Assembly (NCBI GenBank): GCA_943704415.1
Contig: CALSCO010000418.1
Location: 1 to 38,909 of the forward strand
Origin: Parvularia atlantis
Lineage: Eukaryota; Opisthokonta; Rotosphaerida
Length of the DNA: 38,909 nucleotides
Direction of reading: 5' to 3'
In this document: positions 19,518-33,200 of the stretch, piece after piece
Layout: every line of letters begins with the position of its first letter
How positions within the stretch are numbered: position 1 is the first letter of the stretch
The notes under the pieces: generated by a model
What the model was told of the DNA's origin: nothing
Database searches by the model: none
Seen by the model: only the letters and a program-made list of their open reading frames with translations
Position numbers and translations under genes: made by a program

Positions 19518-21959
19518 TAGTTGCGTCTCAGCCCCGACAGCTCGCTTTCGAGCGACCGGAAGAAGCTGCCGCTGTCCGGGTCGTTGTTGAGCGTCGTGGC
19601 CACGCTCGCGTCGCCCCACATGACGAAGGCGCCGTTGACGCCGTCCATGCCGCCGCCCGACTGCGCGCGCCGCCGCGTGAGTGTTGCCCACACCGCGCAG
19701 GTGCGACGCTGCGTACGTTTGGCTCGATCGCGAGCGAAGGGCCGAGCATCTCGTCTGCGTGACGGACGCAGTGAGCGAAGAACGGCAACGTGTGGGCTGC
19801 GTACCGGCCTTGGGCGACGCGATCCACGCGAACGCGTCCTCGGGCGCTTTGGCCGGTGCGTCACTCGCAGCGAAGGTCGGCTCGGCCGCGGCGACGGCCG
19901 CGTCGAGGTTGAGCATGTTGCGCCACGACGCGGATGACGGCGCCGAGAACTGCCGCATGCCGCTGGGCGAGAAGAGGTCGGCCACGCCGGCGGCCGCAAA
20001 GTCCATGGCCGAGGCGCTGTCGATCGTCACGGTCGTCTCGAGGGGTTGGCCCACAGCGGGCACGGTGGCTGCTGCTGCTGCGGCGGCGGCGGCAGCGGCT
20101 GCTGCTGCTTCGGCAGCGGCGGCGGCGGCGGCGGCGGCTCTCCGCTGCTCGTCAACGAGGCGCCGTGCCGCATCCTGCTCGGCCTCGGCCGTGCGCTTGA
20201 GCTCCTGCTGGCGCTGCTCGTCCGCCTGCTCCAGTTGGCGCCGCTGCTCGGCCAGCTGCATCCAGCGGATGCGGTCAAAGTCGACCTCCTTCGTCACGAG
20301 CGCGCGCAGCGCAATCTCGTTCACGGCGTCGTTCTCGAAGCGCGGGTCGAACGGCGGACATGTCGGCTTTCGGCGCGCGCGTGTGAGCGCCGCAAGCACC
20401 GCACATGCGAGCGCACCTCTTCGGCCGGGTTGTGGTACCGCGCGAGGAACGGGTGCGCGAGCGCGTCGACGGCGGTGACGCGCTCCTCGGGCATCCACGC
20501 CAGCATGCGCTCTGCGTACCGTCAGTCTGGCTACCGCGGCCGGAAAACGCGAGGCGCGCGCACCGAGCAGGTCCAGCGCAACGTCGGATGCGTGCGGGAA
20601 CACCGAGCGCAGCGGCGCCTTGCGCACGAGCGGCAGTGAGCGCAGAAAGTTCTTTGTCTGCACGGCGCCATACTCAGCCACGAGCGGCGACAGCACGCGC
20701 GCTCCGGCGACGCACCGACTCGGACACGATGCGCTCAAAGTACTGCAGCGGCGGCGTGCCGCGCATGGCCAGGATGAGCTTGAGCTGGTGCACGTCTGTG
20801 CCGGTGCAGCGTGAGCCCAGTCATGCGCGCGTTTGCGCCCGCACAATCATTGCCGCGGAAGAGCGGCTTGCGCCAGAGCATCTCACCAAAGATGCAGCCG
20901 ACCGACCACATGTCGACTGCGCGCGGCGTGCGTGAGCGTGCTGCTTAGGGGAGCGAAGCGCACGCCTACCGGCTTTGGTGTACGCGTCCAGCGCGATCAT
21001 GATCTCGGGCGCGCGGTACCAGCGCGTGGCGACGTACTCGGACATGAACGGCGCCGCGGCTGAGTGCGGGCGAGCGTGAGCCCCGTGCGCGCCTGCCGCT
21101 GTCGCCACCTTGTGAAAACTCGTTTTCACCGATGCCGCGCGCCAGACCAAAGTCGCAGATCTGCGCACGCACGCACGCACGCGCGCACGTTTGTCACGTC
21201 GCCGTCCGGACAGCGGGCGCCCGGTGCGCGCCTTGAGGTCGCAGTTCTCGTTGATCAGGAGGTTGCTTGGCTTGAGGTCGCGGTGCATGATCCCAGCCGA
21301 GTGGACGAACTTGAGCCCGCGGAGAATCTGAGGGCCGTGCGCCGTGTGAGCCGCCGCGCGCGTGCTGCACAGCACGGCCCGCGACCTGGTACAGAAAGTA
21401 CTGGAAGTGCTCCTCAGTCAGCTCCTGCTTCGAGTGGATGATCTTGCTCAAGTCGCTCGGCATGAACTCCTGCACAATGTACCTGCGCACTGCGCTTGAG
21501 CGGCACCGGCGCGCGCACAGGCAGGGCGCACGCACACTTCCTGGTACAGCGGGTGGTTGGGCCGCAGCACCTCGTGCAGGAAGACGATCTGCGCGCCGAT
21601 GTTGTTGTTGATACGTCGTGCCATCCGTCGCCGCGAACGCACGTTCTCGTGCCCGCGCAGGTGCCGCAGCACCTTGATCTCGCGCAGCACGCGCCGCCCG
21701 ACGATCGGCATCGCGAAGACCGAGATGAGCCGCTTGAGCGCGAACGTCTGCCCCGTCGAGCGCTTGCGGACGGCGCTGCGCCCGCGATCGCCGTCAACAT
21801 CACACGAGACGCGCCCGCCCGCCGCCGCCGCCACATCGCCACGCACTAGACGACGCCGTAGCCGCCCTTGCCGACCTGGCGCAGGATCTGGTAGTCGCCG
21901 AACGCGCCCTCGAACGCCTCGGGCGAGAACTCGGCCGCGAGCCCGCCGGGTGCAGCCAT
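19514..21959 (-). CDS. MAP kinase, Slt2/ERK-like, with Ala/Gln-rich tail
   Basis: This Ser/Thr kinase begins [11 protein letters not shown] and has [15 protein letters not shown] (glycine loop), [10 protein letters not shown] (catalytic Lys), [47 protein letters not shown] (catalytic loop), ICDFGLARG and [13 protein letters not shown]. The last is the [15 protein letters not shown] type found in Slt2/Mpk1 and ERK1/2. The activation motif reads Ser-Glu-Tyr (codons 21034-21042) where most MAPKs have Thr-Glu-Tyr. [21 protein letters not shown] is followed by a helical Glu/Gln-rich segment ([19 protein letters not shown]), a long alanine run and a Ser/Pro-rich tail ending LSGLRRNY. A long Q-rich tail also occurs in fungal Slt2. 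The TAA stop (19514-19516) overlaps COQ3. The first intron lies directly after the glycine loop. Upstream is PEX16, 61 bp away in the opposite direction. Confidence 0.92.
20068..20139. repeat. GCN repeat coding poly-alanine
   Basis: A mixed GCT/GCG/GGC run encodes about 23 alanines on the minus strand, broken once by a glutamate. It is in the MAP kinase tail, after a charged coiled-coil-like helix. The mixed codons suggest it is not a fresh single-triplet expansion. Confidence 0.85.
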
Positions 21960-22020
21960 CTGCGTACGTCGCGGTAGGCAATTGACCATCAAGTTCACTG
22001 CGTCGGACCTGTACGTACCT
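21960..22020. promoter_or_regulatory. Bidirectional promoter, MAPK / PEX16
   Basis: Just 61 bp separate the divergent start codons. The piece contains two GTACGT sites and CAATTG. An open frame runs into PEX16 from the left but has no ATG. The promoter function is inferred. Confidence 0.45.
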
Positions 22021-23456
22021 ATGGAGGTGCTGCAGCAGCTGCGTGTCGCGTACGAGGCGTGGGTCGTGCGCAACGTGGCGACGGCGGGGACGCTCGAGAG
22101 CGCGACGCGGTCGCTGAGCTACGTGATGCCGAGTGCGTTTTTGCGCTGCGCCTTGTGTGCGTCGTTGCCCGCTCACGCACCGTCACGCACGCACCCAGGC
22201 TCTGTGCCCGACGCCGAGCTCGCGTCCGAGCTGGGTGTGTGCCAGCGCCGTGGGCGGCGCGCGGGCAACTGACGGCGCGTGGGCAGTGTACGCGCTCAGC
22301 CGGCTCGTCACCGTCTACAACGACGCGCTCATCGCCCGCGCGCACGTCGTCGGCCCGCACGCGTACAAGACGCTGCCCGACCGCTACGTCGCGGCGCAGC
22401 TGGGGCGCAGCGAGACGTTCCGCCGCGCGGCCTACACGCTCACCGTCGTGCAGGTGCGGGCGCGCGTCGGGATGCGCACGTGTGGCTGACGATGGGCGCG
22501 CACAAGGGCGCCGAGCTGCTCGTCGAGATGGTCGCGGTGCGGCTCGTCGGGCAGCAGCACAAGTGGCGCGTCGTGCTGCTGCTGGAGACGGTCAAGTGCG
22601 TGGCGCACATCGCGGCCGTGCGTGAGCTTACGTGCACGCGAGCAGGATGGTGTGCCGCCTGCTGCTGCTGCACGCTACGCGCCGCCGCATGAACCTGCAG
22701 AGCATGCTGCCCGAGGGCACGCGCAACGCCGTCCCGTCGGGTGCCACCGTCCCGCCCGCCGCTGCGCCCGTTTGGGCCGGCAAGCGCTCCGGGCGCAGTT
22801 TCCCGACGCTCGCGGCCATCCGCGCGTCGCCGTTCACGCGCCCCGGGAGCGTGCCCGGCGCGGCCAACACGGGCGTGCTCGACGAGCCCGACCCGACCAA
22901 CCAGGCCCAGGAGCACCTGTACCAGCAGTCGGGCGTGTTTGGCGCGAGCCCGGGCAACGTGCTCTTGCGCCTGGACCAGCTGCGGCTGCTGAGCGAGATC
23001 CTCTTTGCCGTGCGCCCGGTCGCCTACGGTGCGCGTGCGCTCGCTCCTCATCGACGCGGCTGACACGCGCACAGTGATCGCGATCGCCAAGTACGGCGCA
23101 GCGTCGTGGAAGCCGTGGCTGCTGTCGCTGGCCGTCGAGGCGCTCAGCCGCGGCCTCGCGATGTACAGCCCGCAGCACGTGCACCTGACCGCAGCCGAGC
23201 GCGAAGAGTACGGCAAGCGCAACATGCTCTTCCTCTACTACTTGCTGCGCCAGCCGCTGTTTGGCACGCTGACCAAGTGCGCCTTGCGCCTGTGCACCGC
23301 CTGCACGCCTGCTTACGCCTCCGTGCGTACAGGACCGTCATCTTCGACCTGGCCGACGCGCTCGAGAAGCTCCCGCTCGGCTCGTTTGTCGCCGGCGGCC
23401 TGCGCGAGTACACGGCCTACTGGGAGAACTACTACTTCTACTCGAACGCGTCGTGA
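22021..23456 (+). CDS. PEX16: PEX16 peroxisome biogenesis factor
   Basis: PEX16 is a peroxisomal/ER membrane protein needed to place PEX3 and build peroxisomal membranes. The start MEVLQQLRVAYEAWVVRN parallels the human N-terminus. After the first intron the text reads FPDAELASEL-VYALSRLVTVYNDAL, matching the conserved RFADSHELSELVYSASNLL block. LVEMVAVRLV and KWRVVLLLETVK form the middle hydrophobic part. A Pro/Gly linker follows, then LLSEILFAVRPVAY, ASWKPWLLSLAVEAL, AEREEYGKRNMLFLYYLLRQ, and the C-terminus GLREYTAYWENYYFYSNAS, which matches the family's PTWQKIYFYSW ending. Five or so short introns occur. The length is close to the usual 340-380 residues. The start is fixed by a lack of upstream in-frame ATG. 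Confidence 0.95.
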
Positions 23457-23591
23457 GCGGCCCTGTGACGAATGGGGGAGGGAGAAAAACCAACAAGAAG
23501 CGACACGTGTGGCGCGGTCAACGCGGGCGCGGACGGGGTGGGATAACGAGCGACAGGCGACATGCGCGAGGACAGTGGCGGTTGCGGGCGG

Positions 23592-25841
<2,250 letters not shown>

Positions 25842-25921
25842 GTGTGCGAAACATGAGCTGCGGGCGCACTCGGCGCCGCCGTTCACCGTGCACCCGGAGC
25901 CGTGTCGCACCCACAGCCATC
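25842..25921. promoter_or_regulatory. Bidirectional promoter, calcineurin A / DUF4050
   Basis: This is an 80-bp spacer between divergent genes if the plus-strand gene starts at 25922. Its sequence is GC-rich without a TATA box. Because the first exon of the plus-strand gene is uncertain, part of this stretch may be transcribed leader or coding. Confidence 0.35.
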
Positions 25922-26849
25922 ATGGACGGGTGGCATCGCTTTTGTGCTGCGATACCTAGCGCGACGTACTGATCACATCCTGGCACACAGCTGGCGACGC
26001 GACGCTCGTCTGGCGCCGTCGCGCGCGCCGCCGTCGCCCACAAGCCGCAGCAGCAGCCGCCGCAGCCGCCGGCGTACGCCCAGCTCTCCCTCAACCGCCC
26101 CGGCCAGCCCGTGCGCCCCGTCCACCCGCAGGCGGCGGCGCTGCTCGGCCTTGTCAAGCGCATCGACCGCACCGCCAAGGCGCTGCGCCCGGCCGCGCGC
26201 AGCGGGTGGGTGCCGCCGCCCCCGGTCTCTGGTGCGTGTGCCGTGCGCGGCTGCCGGTGTGCTCAACGACGCCACAGACACGATGAGCACCGCCGCCGCC
26301 AAGGAGGCCATCGCCGCCGCGGCACGGCAACACACGGCCGCGGGCAGCGCACCGCACCACCCGCCGGCCCAGGGCCACGCGCACGGCGGGGTGCGCCCTG
26401 CCGCACGTGCGCGCCACCACGCCGCCTGACGCGCCTACGTCAGGCGCGCGCGAGCTCGCCCGACTTTGCCGACGCGGGCGTGTACCGCTGGGACGAGTGG
26501 AACACGCGCAAGGGTGTGTGGCGCAGCACGGCACGGTCCGCAGCTCATGCCTGCGCATGCGCGTGCGTCCGCGCCCAGATCTCTCGCACTGGGACAAGCA
26601 GCGCCTCGAGTGGCTGCGCAAGCGCGTCAGCCGGCCACCCGCGCCGCCGGCCGACCACGACGCGATTTATGTCGCGCTGACTGTGCGCGCCCCGCCCTCT
26701 GTCGCGCACGGCGCTCACGCGCGACGGCCCGTGCGGCGCAGGAGTTTAACGGCGAGCTGCGGCGCCCCGTGCCGCTGACCGACTTTCTCAAGGTTCTGGT
26801 CGACGTCTGGTACGACGACGGCATTTTCAACCCGCCTGGGCCGATGTGA
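25922..26849 (+). CDS. Gag1-like clamp (DUF4050) protein
   Basis: The C-terminal exons read LSHWDKQRLEWLRKR, then DHDAIYVAL, EFNGELRRPVPLTDFLKVL and VDVWYDDGIFNPPGPM (stop 26847-26849). That matches the DUF4050/Gag1-like clamp pattern, in which a Trp-rich segment is followed by a PIPLxxMVxxLVDxWxxEG helix, known from plants, fungi and amoebae. The function of the family is poorly known. Upstream are QAAALLGLVKRIDRTAKAL and a Ser/Ala/His-rich linker; FADAGVYRWDEWNTRKGVW precedes the clamp. The first exon is a problem: the ATG at 25922 is in the same frame as the body but a TGA intervenes at 25970, and no GT/AG pair of matching phase removes it, so the true start may lie elsewhere. Four introns are likely. 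Confidence 0.65.
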
Positions 26850-26903
26850 CGTGTTGCTGTGCCCGGCCCGAGTACACAATGTCGTTCATGCACCGCTGAT
26901 CGT

Positions 26904-27211
26904 TCAGCGGGGAACACAGCGGTGGCAGGGGCGGTACTCGGGCGGCGGCGCGGCTCGTGTCGACTTGGAGCTGCGAGGTGAAATTGTGCGCGTGCCGCGG
27001 CTGTGCACTTGCTGACCGCTCGATGCTGCTGCATCGCAGGCGCGAGACGTGCGGTAATGCGTGCGGTCGGCGTGCTGGGGGCGCGATGGGCTGCGGTGCA
27101 TTGCGGCGCCGCGGCCCGGCGGGTGCACAACAGCGAGCGGACTGACGGTGTCATGATGTCCATCAGCCGCTCGAAGGTCGCGCTGTCACTTTCTCGACAC
27201 TCGACCATCAT
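26904..27211 (-). CDS. Possible small 72-aa protein
   Basis: I do not recognise this protein. The ATG at 27211 opens MMVECRESDSATFERLMDIM and TPSVRSLL. An intron with donor GTGCACCC (27128) and acceptor CCCCCAG (27075) joins in frame to FTPTARITARLAPAMQQHR. A second, rather short intron of 38 nt leads to KSTRAAPPPEYRPCHRCVPR and a TGA at 26904-26906. Support is indirect: the position and strand fill the only break in the strand-alternation pattern, the start lies 51 bp from the next start and the stop 54 bp from the previous one, as for other pairs here, and the first exon has helical, non-repetitive composition. A plain 5' leader for the next gene is the alternative. Confidence 0.3.
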
Positions 27212-27262
27212 CCGCTGCGCCGCCTCCGCAAGCCCAGCCGCTGCGCCTACCGCGCCGCGAGG
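27212..27262. promoter_or_regulatory. Upstream region of the BLTP3-like gene
   Basis: This 51-bp GC-rich, pyrimidine-biased stretch precedes the ATG at 27263. If the small minus-strand gene is real it is a shared promoter; if not, the whole of 26850-27262 is an intergenic region and leader of 413 bp. Confidence 0.3.
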
Positions 27263-30200
27263 ATGGAGGCGTTCGTCATGTCGTACCTGAAGGACACGTT
27301 CGACGTGTGGCTGAAGAACTTTGACCCGAAGCGCGACATGACCGTGCGCACGATCAAGGGCGAGGCGACGATCCACAACATGCGTTGCGTCGGGCGATGC
27401 CGTCACAGCGCCCGCGCGGCCCGCTGACGGCGGCGACGGCGGCAGAGCTCAACGACGAGGTCATCCGCGAGCTGGTCGGCTTCGAGTCGCTCGAGGTGAC
27501 GCGGCTGAACGTCTCCAGCTGCCTGATCAACGTGCGCGGGCCGCGATGCGCGCGACGTCGTTGATGCTGACACGCATCGCAGGTCAGCCCGACCAAGATC
27601 ATGACCGTGCCCACCGTGGTCGAGCTGGGCGACGTCGACATCGTGCTGACGGTGCGCCGGCCGGCGCGGCAGCAGGCATCGCGGCTGACGTGCGCGTCCG
27701 CGTGCGCAGGAGCTCGAGACGCCGCGCGCGCTGCCGCAGGTGTACGCGCAGCTGCTAGCGAAGCGGTGCGTGTCTGCGTGGGTGCGGTGGCGCGTGCGTG
27801 ACGTCGCGCGCGTAGGGAGCAGAACGCCAAGCCGGAGAAGGACGAGCAGTACGGCATGAGCGACAAGATCGGTGAGCGGCGCGCACTCGCCGCAGCACGG
27901 CTCACGGCGCGCGATGCGTTGCAGCCGACGGTGTGCGTCTCAGTGCCAAGCACATCCAGATCGTCGTGCGCACGCGGGTGTGCCGCGTGCGCGCCGTCGC
28001 TGTGTGCATGCTCACCCGCGCCTCCGTGCGCAGCCGCTGCGGTCGGCGTACGACACGTCCGAGTGGCCCGTGCCGCTGCTGGTGATCAGCGTGCGCGACT
28101 TTGTGCTGCAGCAGACCGACAGCGAGTGGAACGTGGTCGACCTCAAGAGCGCGCGGCGGCACAACAAGGGCACCGACGCAGTGCACGTCTTCCGCCAAGC
28201 CACGTGCGCGGTGTCGGTGCATCTCGTCCCGTTCCGCAACGACCCGAACGAAGCGGCCGCGGCGCTGCTGCGCGGCGTCAAGCTCGAGTCGTTTGTGTCG
28301 CGGCACGACGCGTCGGGCCAGGTGCGCACCGCGCGTCCGCGCGCGCGCGCGAGAGAGCGAGAGAGAGAGAGAGAGAGAGACGCCGCACTAATGCGCGCAC
28401 AGCCCGGCGCGGTGCTGGGCTCGACCGTGATCATCAAGGATCTGCCGCTCACGCTGCGCTCCATCCTGCACCGGCGCACGCGCGACAAGCTGTCGGTCAA
28501 CGCGCAGCTGGACCTGCTGCTGCCGAAAGTGCAGGTGCGGTCACGGCTGCTTGCACGCATGCTCTCGTGCTGTGCTCACAGCAATCTCGGTGTGCACAGC
28601 TCCGCTTCGCGCCACGAGACCAGGCACTGCTGCAAGACTTTCTCGCCGCGTGGACGCGCATCGCCAGCCGAGCCAACTTGATCGCCGACCAGGCCGCGGC
28701 TGCCAAGGCCAAGCAGGGTGCGTGCCACACCTGCGGTGGAGGCTTGCTGAGTACGCGCGCGCAGCCGCCGCCAGCAAGACCGGCGCCGCGCCAGCGAGCA
28801 AGCCGGTGCGGCCGGCCCCCGCACCGCCGTCGCCAGGACCGCAGGGCAAGTCGCCGCGCGGCGTCGCACCGAACAAGGCGCCAGCACGTCCGGCTCGCGG
28901 TGCGCGCGGCGTTTGCTGGCGTGTGCGGGCTTACTGAGGCGCGTACGCACAGGCGCTAAGCCAGTGCAGCCGCAGATGCTGCGACCGCCGACGCTGACCT
29001 CGACGCTGATTGTCTTCTTCGGCTCAGAGGACCCGAGCAAGGCAAAGCCCGGTGCGTGCGTCTGCGTACGCGCGCACGTCGCATTTTTGCTGAGCTTTAC
29101 GGCGCGCGCAGGTGTGGTGCTGCGCATCTTCATCGCAAAGGTCATCATTGACCTGCACGGCGTGCCGCCGGCGCCGAGCGCGGGGACGTCACGCAGCGAG
29201 CAGCGCCGGCACCCGCTCGTGACGCGCATGGTCGCGCGCGTCGAGCGTATTCACATCACAATGCAGCAGCAGATCTGCCCGCCGCCGCGCAACGACGAGC
29301 TCGGCATGCAGGTTCGTGTCGTTGCCGGGCTGTCTGTGCTGCTGGCTGACCGAGTTGTGCGCGGCGTGCGCAGGTCGACGTCGGGTGGTTCCAGTGCCTC
29401 ACCTACACGGCCGACAACAAGGCCCACCCAAAGGTGCGCGGTGCTGCGTTGCGGGTGTGACCGACACGCGCTACAGCCGCTTGCATTTCCCGCGGCGGAG
29501 CACGAGCCGATCTCGGGATTCCTATCGATCGCGCGCGACATCCACCCGTTCACAAGCAAGGAGGACAACTACGAGCGCTCGACCATGTTCCGTTGCAGCT
29601 ACATCGACCGGATGCCGTGCCCGCCGCCGCCGCTGTACGGCAAGGAGCTGCAGATCCGCCTGCGCCGGCTCGAGGTGTTCCTGCGCGAGGAAGACTTTGA
29701 CTTTCTCTGCGCGTTTGGTACGCCGGCGCTGTTGTGCGGGGTGTCTGCTGAGCTGGTGCGCGCGCAGCACTCACAGCCGAGCGCCTGCGCTACAAGCCTG
29801 CGCCGCCACCGTCCACGTCCGGGCCGGCGTCGCTCGCCGAGAGTCGCCGCGCGTCCAACTGTGCGTCGCGCTCGCACGCGCTTTGCGCACTGCTGAAACG
29901 GGCCTCAGCATCGCTCATTGGACTGCCGCCGTCCGCGCCCGAGGAGCCGCACGCAAGCGCCGCGCGTCCGGATAATGCCGACCCACACGCGGCGAGCGTG
30001 ACAGCGCCGCGCATCCCATCCGTCGCGGCCGTCGCGTCGCCGCCAACACTCGTGACTGCAAGTGCCGCCGCATCGTCGCCGGCTGCGGCCGCCATCGCCT
30101 CGCCAGCCGCCCCACCGCAGCTGCCGCCACGTCGCGAGACGCCGGCCGCCGCGACAGATGCGCCGCCTGCTCTCCCGCCGCGACAGGTGCGCGCGCCCGC

Positions 30201-33200
30201 TGGCGTCCATGGCTGGCGTCTGACACCATGTGCGCGCGCAGCCGCGCAAGCACGACGGTGCGAAGTCTGCATGCAAGGGGCGCGCGCGGTGGCTGACGCG
30301 GCTGCGCAGAGTCGGCCGCGATGTACTACGAGCTTGTGGCCATGGGCTTCGAGCCGGCCGCGTGCAAAAAGGCGCTGTATGAGACCGTCGACGTGGCCGT
30401 GCGCGCCCTGCGCGTGCTCTGTGTGCATTACGCTGACGGGCACGCGCACGCAGCCCCACCAGCGACTCGAGGCGGCCATCACGTGGATTCTCGACCACGA
30501 CGACGAGCCGCCCGCGCCCGAGGTGCTGCAGCCCCCGTCGCCGCGACGAGACGCTGGCGACAGCCGCGACGCAACCGTGACCACGCCTTCCGTCTCGCCG
30601 TCCGCTCGGGCGAGCGCTGCGCCGGCGTCTGCGCCCGTCGATGCGCCGTCGGCCGCGCCGGTCACGGCGCCCAGCCCGGCACCGATGTCCGCGACGCAGA
30701 CTGCCAGCCGCGCCGAGGGCGTGCATATTGCCCCGAGCCAGTCCAACGAGTCGCTGTCGTCCATATCGACCGTCGACAGCAGTGCGACGGCTGCGCGCAC
30801 GGCCGCGCTTGCAAGCGACGCAGGTGCGTGCGCCGGTGCATCGACACGCCTGCATCGCTGACAGAGCCGGACAGCGTCCGCGGCCGACCAGGTGACGCGC
30901 GACCAGGAGGAGGCCGAGTACGCCGCGATGCTGCTGCAGGCGGCCACCGCGCCGTACAACTCGTTCAGGTGCGTGCAGATGTACAAGCCTTGCCCCGCAG
31001 CTGAGCAGCGCGCAGTTGCATGGTCGACGTCAACGGGCCAACGGTGCACGTGTTCCCGCGCGCGTTCAACGCCCCCGTGTTTACGATCCGCCTGTCCAAG
31101 GCACGCACTGCTGCGCCCGCTGCAGGGCTGGCGCGCGCGCTGACTCTCCTTGCTCAGATTGTGTGCGCAGGCCACGGCGACCTGCCGCTGCCCGTCTTTG
31201 CGCTGCACACGTCGGGCACGCCCTCGTCCGCCGATCCGAACAACAAAGGCCAGAAGGGTGCGCGGGCCACGGCCGGCTGCGCTGCGGTGTGTGACACGAC
31301 GCGCGCGCCCGGCACAGAGTACTTCACAAAGGCGCCGCGGCCGACCGTGTTCCCGGACGTGCCGGCCGACTACGTGGGCGAGCGCATCCGCGTGGGCCTC
31401 GGGTGCGGTGGCCTGCGCGTCTGCATCGCGCGCTGACCAGCCGCATGTGCGCGCGCGAGCAGCAAGCAAGCGACGAAGCTGGAGGTGTTCATCCTGCCGT
31501 TCTCGATGCTCCTGCTGGGCGGGCTGCGCGTGTCTCCCGGTGACGACGACGAAGGCGCGGGCTACAACCCGACGGTGCGTCGTCGGCGAGCGTGCCCGGG
31601 CTGCTGCTGCTGACGCGCACGGCGCAGGAGGACACATCGCGCCCGAGTGTGGTGACCTCGTCGCACGCCACGCCGATCGCCAAGTTTGGCGAGACGCAGA
31701 TTGGTGCGGGGCAGCAGCCGAATCAGCAGGCCGGTGGCTGACGCGTGCACACACGCAGGGATCAGCTGGGACGACACGGCGTCGCCGCAGCTGATGGTGT
31801 CGGTCATGACCAACAAGATCGAGTGCGCGCATGCGGCTGCGCGCTCGGTGCCCCTCACGTCGGGTCGCGGCGCAGGATCCCGCTCGCGCAGGACATGCTG
31901 CACTTCCTGTACCTGATCGCGGAGGAGTACAGCACAAGCGGCGCGGCCGACTTTTACAACTCGCTCATGCAGATGGACAGCGACTTCCAGTGGACGGACC
32001 TGCTGCGGTATGTCTGTGCGCGCGCGTGCCTGTGAGCGGCAGCCAACCAGCTGGCTGCGGTGCAGGTACCTGCCGAACCCGACCGGTGAGCCGCTGCCGG
32101 ACCGCATCAGCGGCTACACGGTCATCCCGCTGCTGCCCACGTGTGTGCGGTCCTGGCGCGGGCAGTCAGGCGCTGACGCTGGCGCCCGCAGCTACGCTGT
32201 CGGCCTACTGTGGAAGAACCTGACGCTCACGCTCAACCAGAACGGCAGCGAGGTGGCCAAGGTGCATCATGCACTGCGCCGGCTCGTGTGTCTCGAGACT
32301 GATGTTTGCTGTCCGCGCAGGCTGTGCTGCTGGACACGTCGCTCGTGATGGAGCACCAGGTACGGACGACGCACATGGTCGTCGGCAAGTTTTTTGTGCG
32401 CGACGCGAGTGTGCGTGCAGGCGCTGCGCCGTGCGATGCGCGCAGGCCTGAGATGCGCGTACGTGCGCGCAGATGTCGGCCGTGCCGCGCGGCATGGTTG
32501 TCGAGCGGCGGCAGAGTGACGGCGGCCTGCTCATCGCGGCGCGCGTGGAGGACGAGGTGCGCGAGGCCATGAAGCTGTCGGAGCGCCGCATGCGCCTGCT
32601 CCAACAGCAGCAGCAGCAACAACAGCAGGGCGACGCGGTGTGCACGCAGCGAGCACGAATGCCTGCATGTCTGACGTGCAAGCGCGCACTCAGGCTGCTG
32701 CCGGGCCGGTCAACGCGACGGTGACGCGCGCCGTTGACCGCCTGGGCGACCTCGAGCGCGCCGCACAGGCCGCGCTGGATGCCGAGCGTGCCAACAGGGT
32801 CCGCTTGCGGCGTGCGTGCGACTGGGCGCTCGCTCACCAGCAGCCGCGCGCGCAGCTGTCGACCACCTTTGCGCTCCTGCGCGACTACGTCCAGAACCGG
32901 CAGCTCTTCCGCAAGAACGGCTTCCACGTGCAGCTGGGCGTGGTGGATCTGATCCTCAACATGTGCGTCGGCTGCGTGCGCGTATTTGTGCACTCCGCGC
33001 TAACGCGCGGCGGCGCAGCGAGCTGTTTGCAACCCTCGCGACGTTCTTCACAGCCGACGCCACGCCCGCCACACGGCGCAAGTTTGAGACGCTGCGGTGC
33101 GCGCCGGCGCGGTACAGCTTCAGCAGCACGCTGACTGACGTACACCGCCACGCACCTGGCAGGCTGTCGGGCGAGGCGAGCGCGCACGCGATGCAGCAGC

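Noticed and set aside
18867-20846. Long minus-strand open frame of about 659 codons across COQ3 and the kinase tail
   Set aside because: It merges antisense of COQ3 exons, kinase exons in wrong frames and introns. Long antisense frames are expected at this GC content, and no family signature appears outside the real kinase exons.
29790-31937. Minus-strand open frame of about 715 codons opposite the BLTP3-like gene
   Set aside because: Its composition is Arg/Ala/Ser-rich with no motif, and it is the antisense shadow of GC-biased codons. The plus strand has the UBA and beta-rich blocks with consistent introns.
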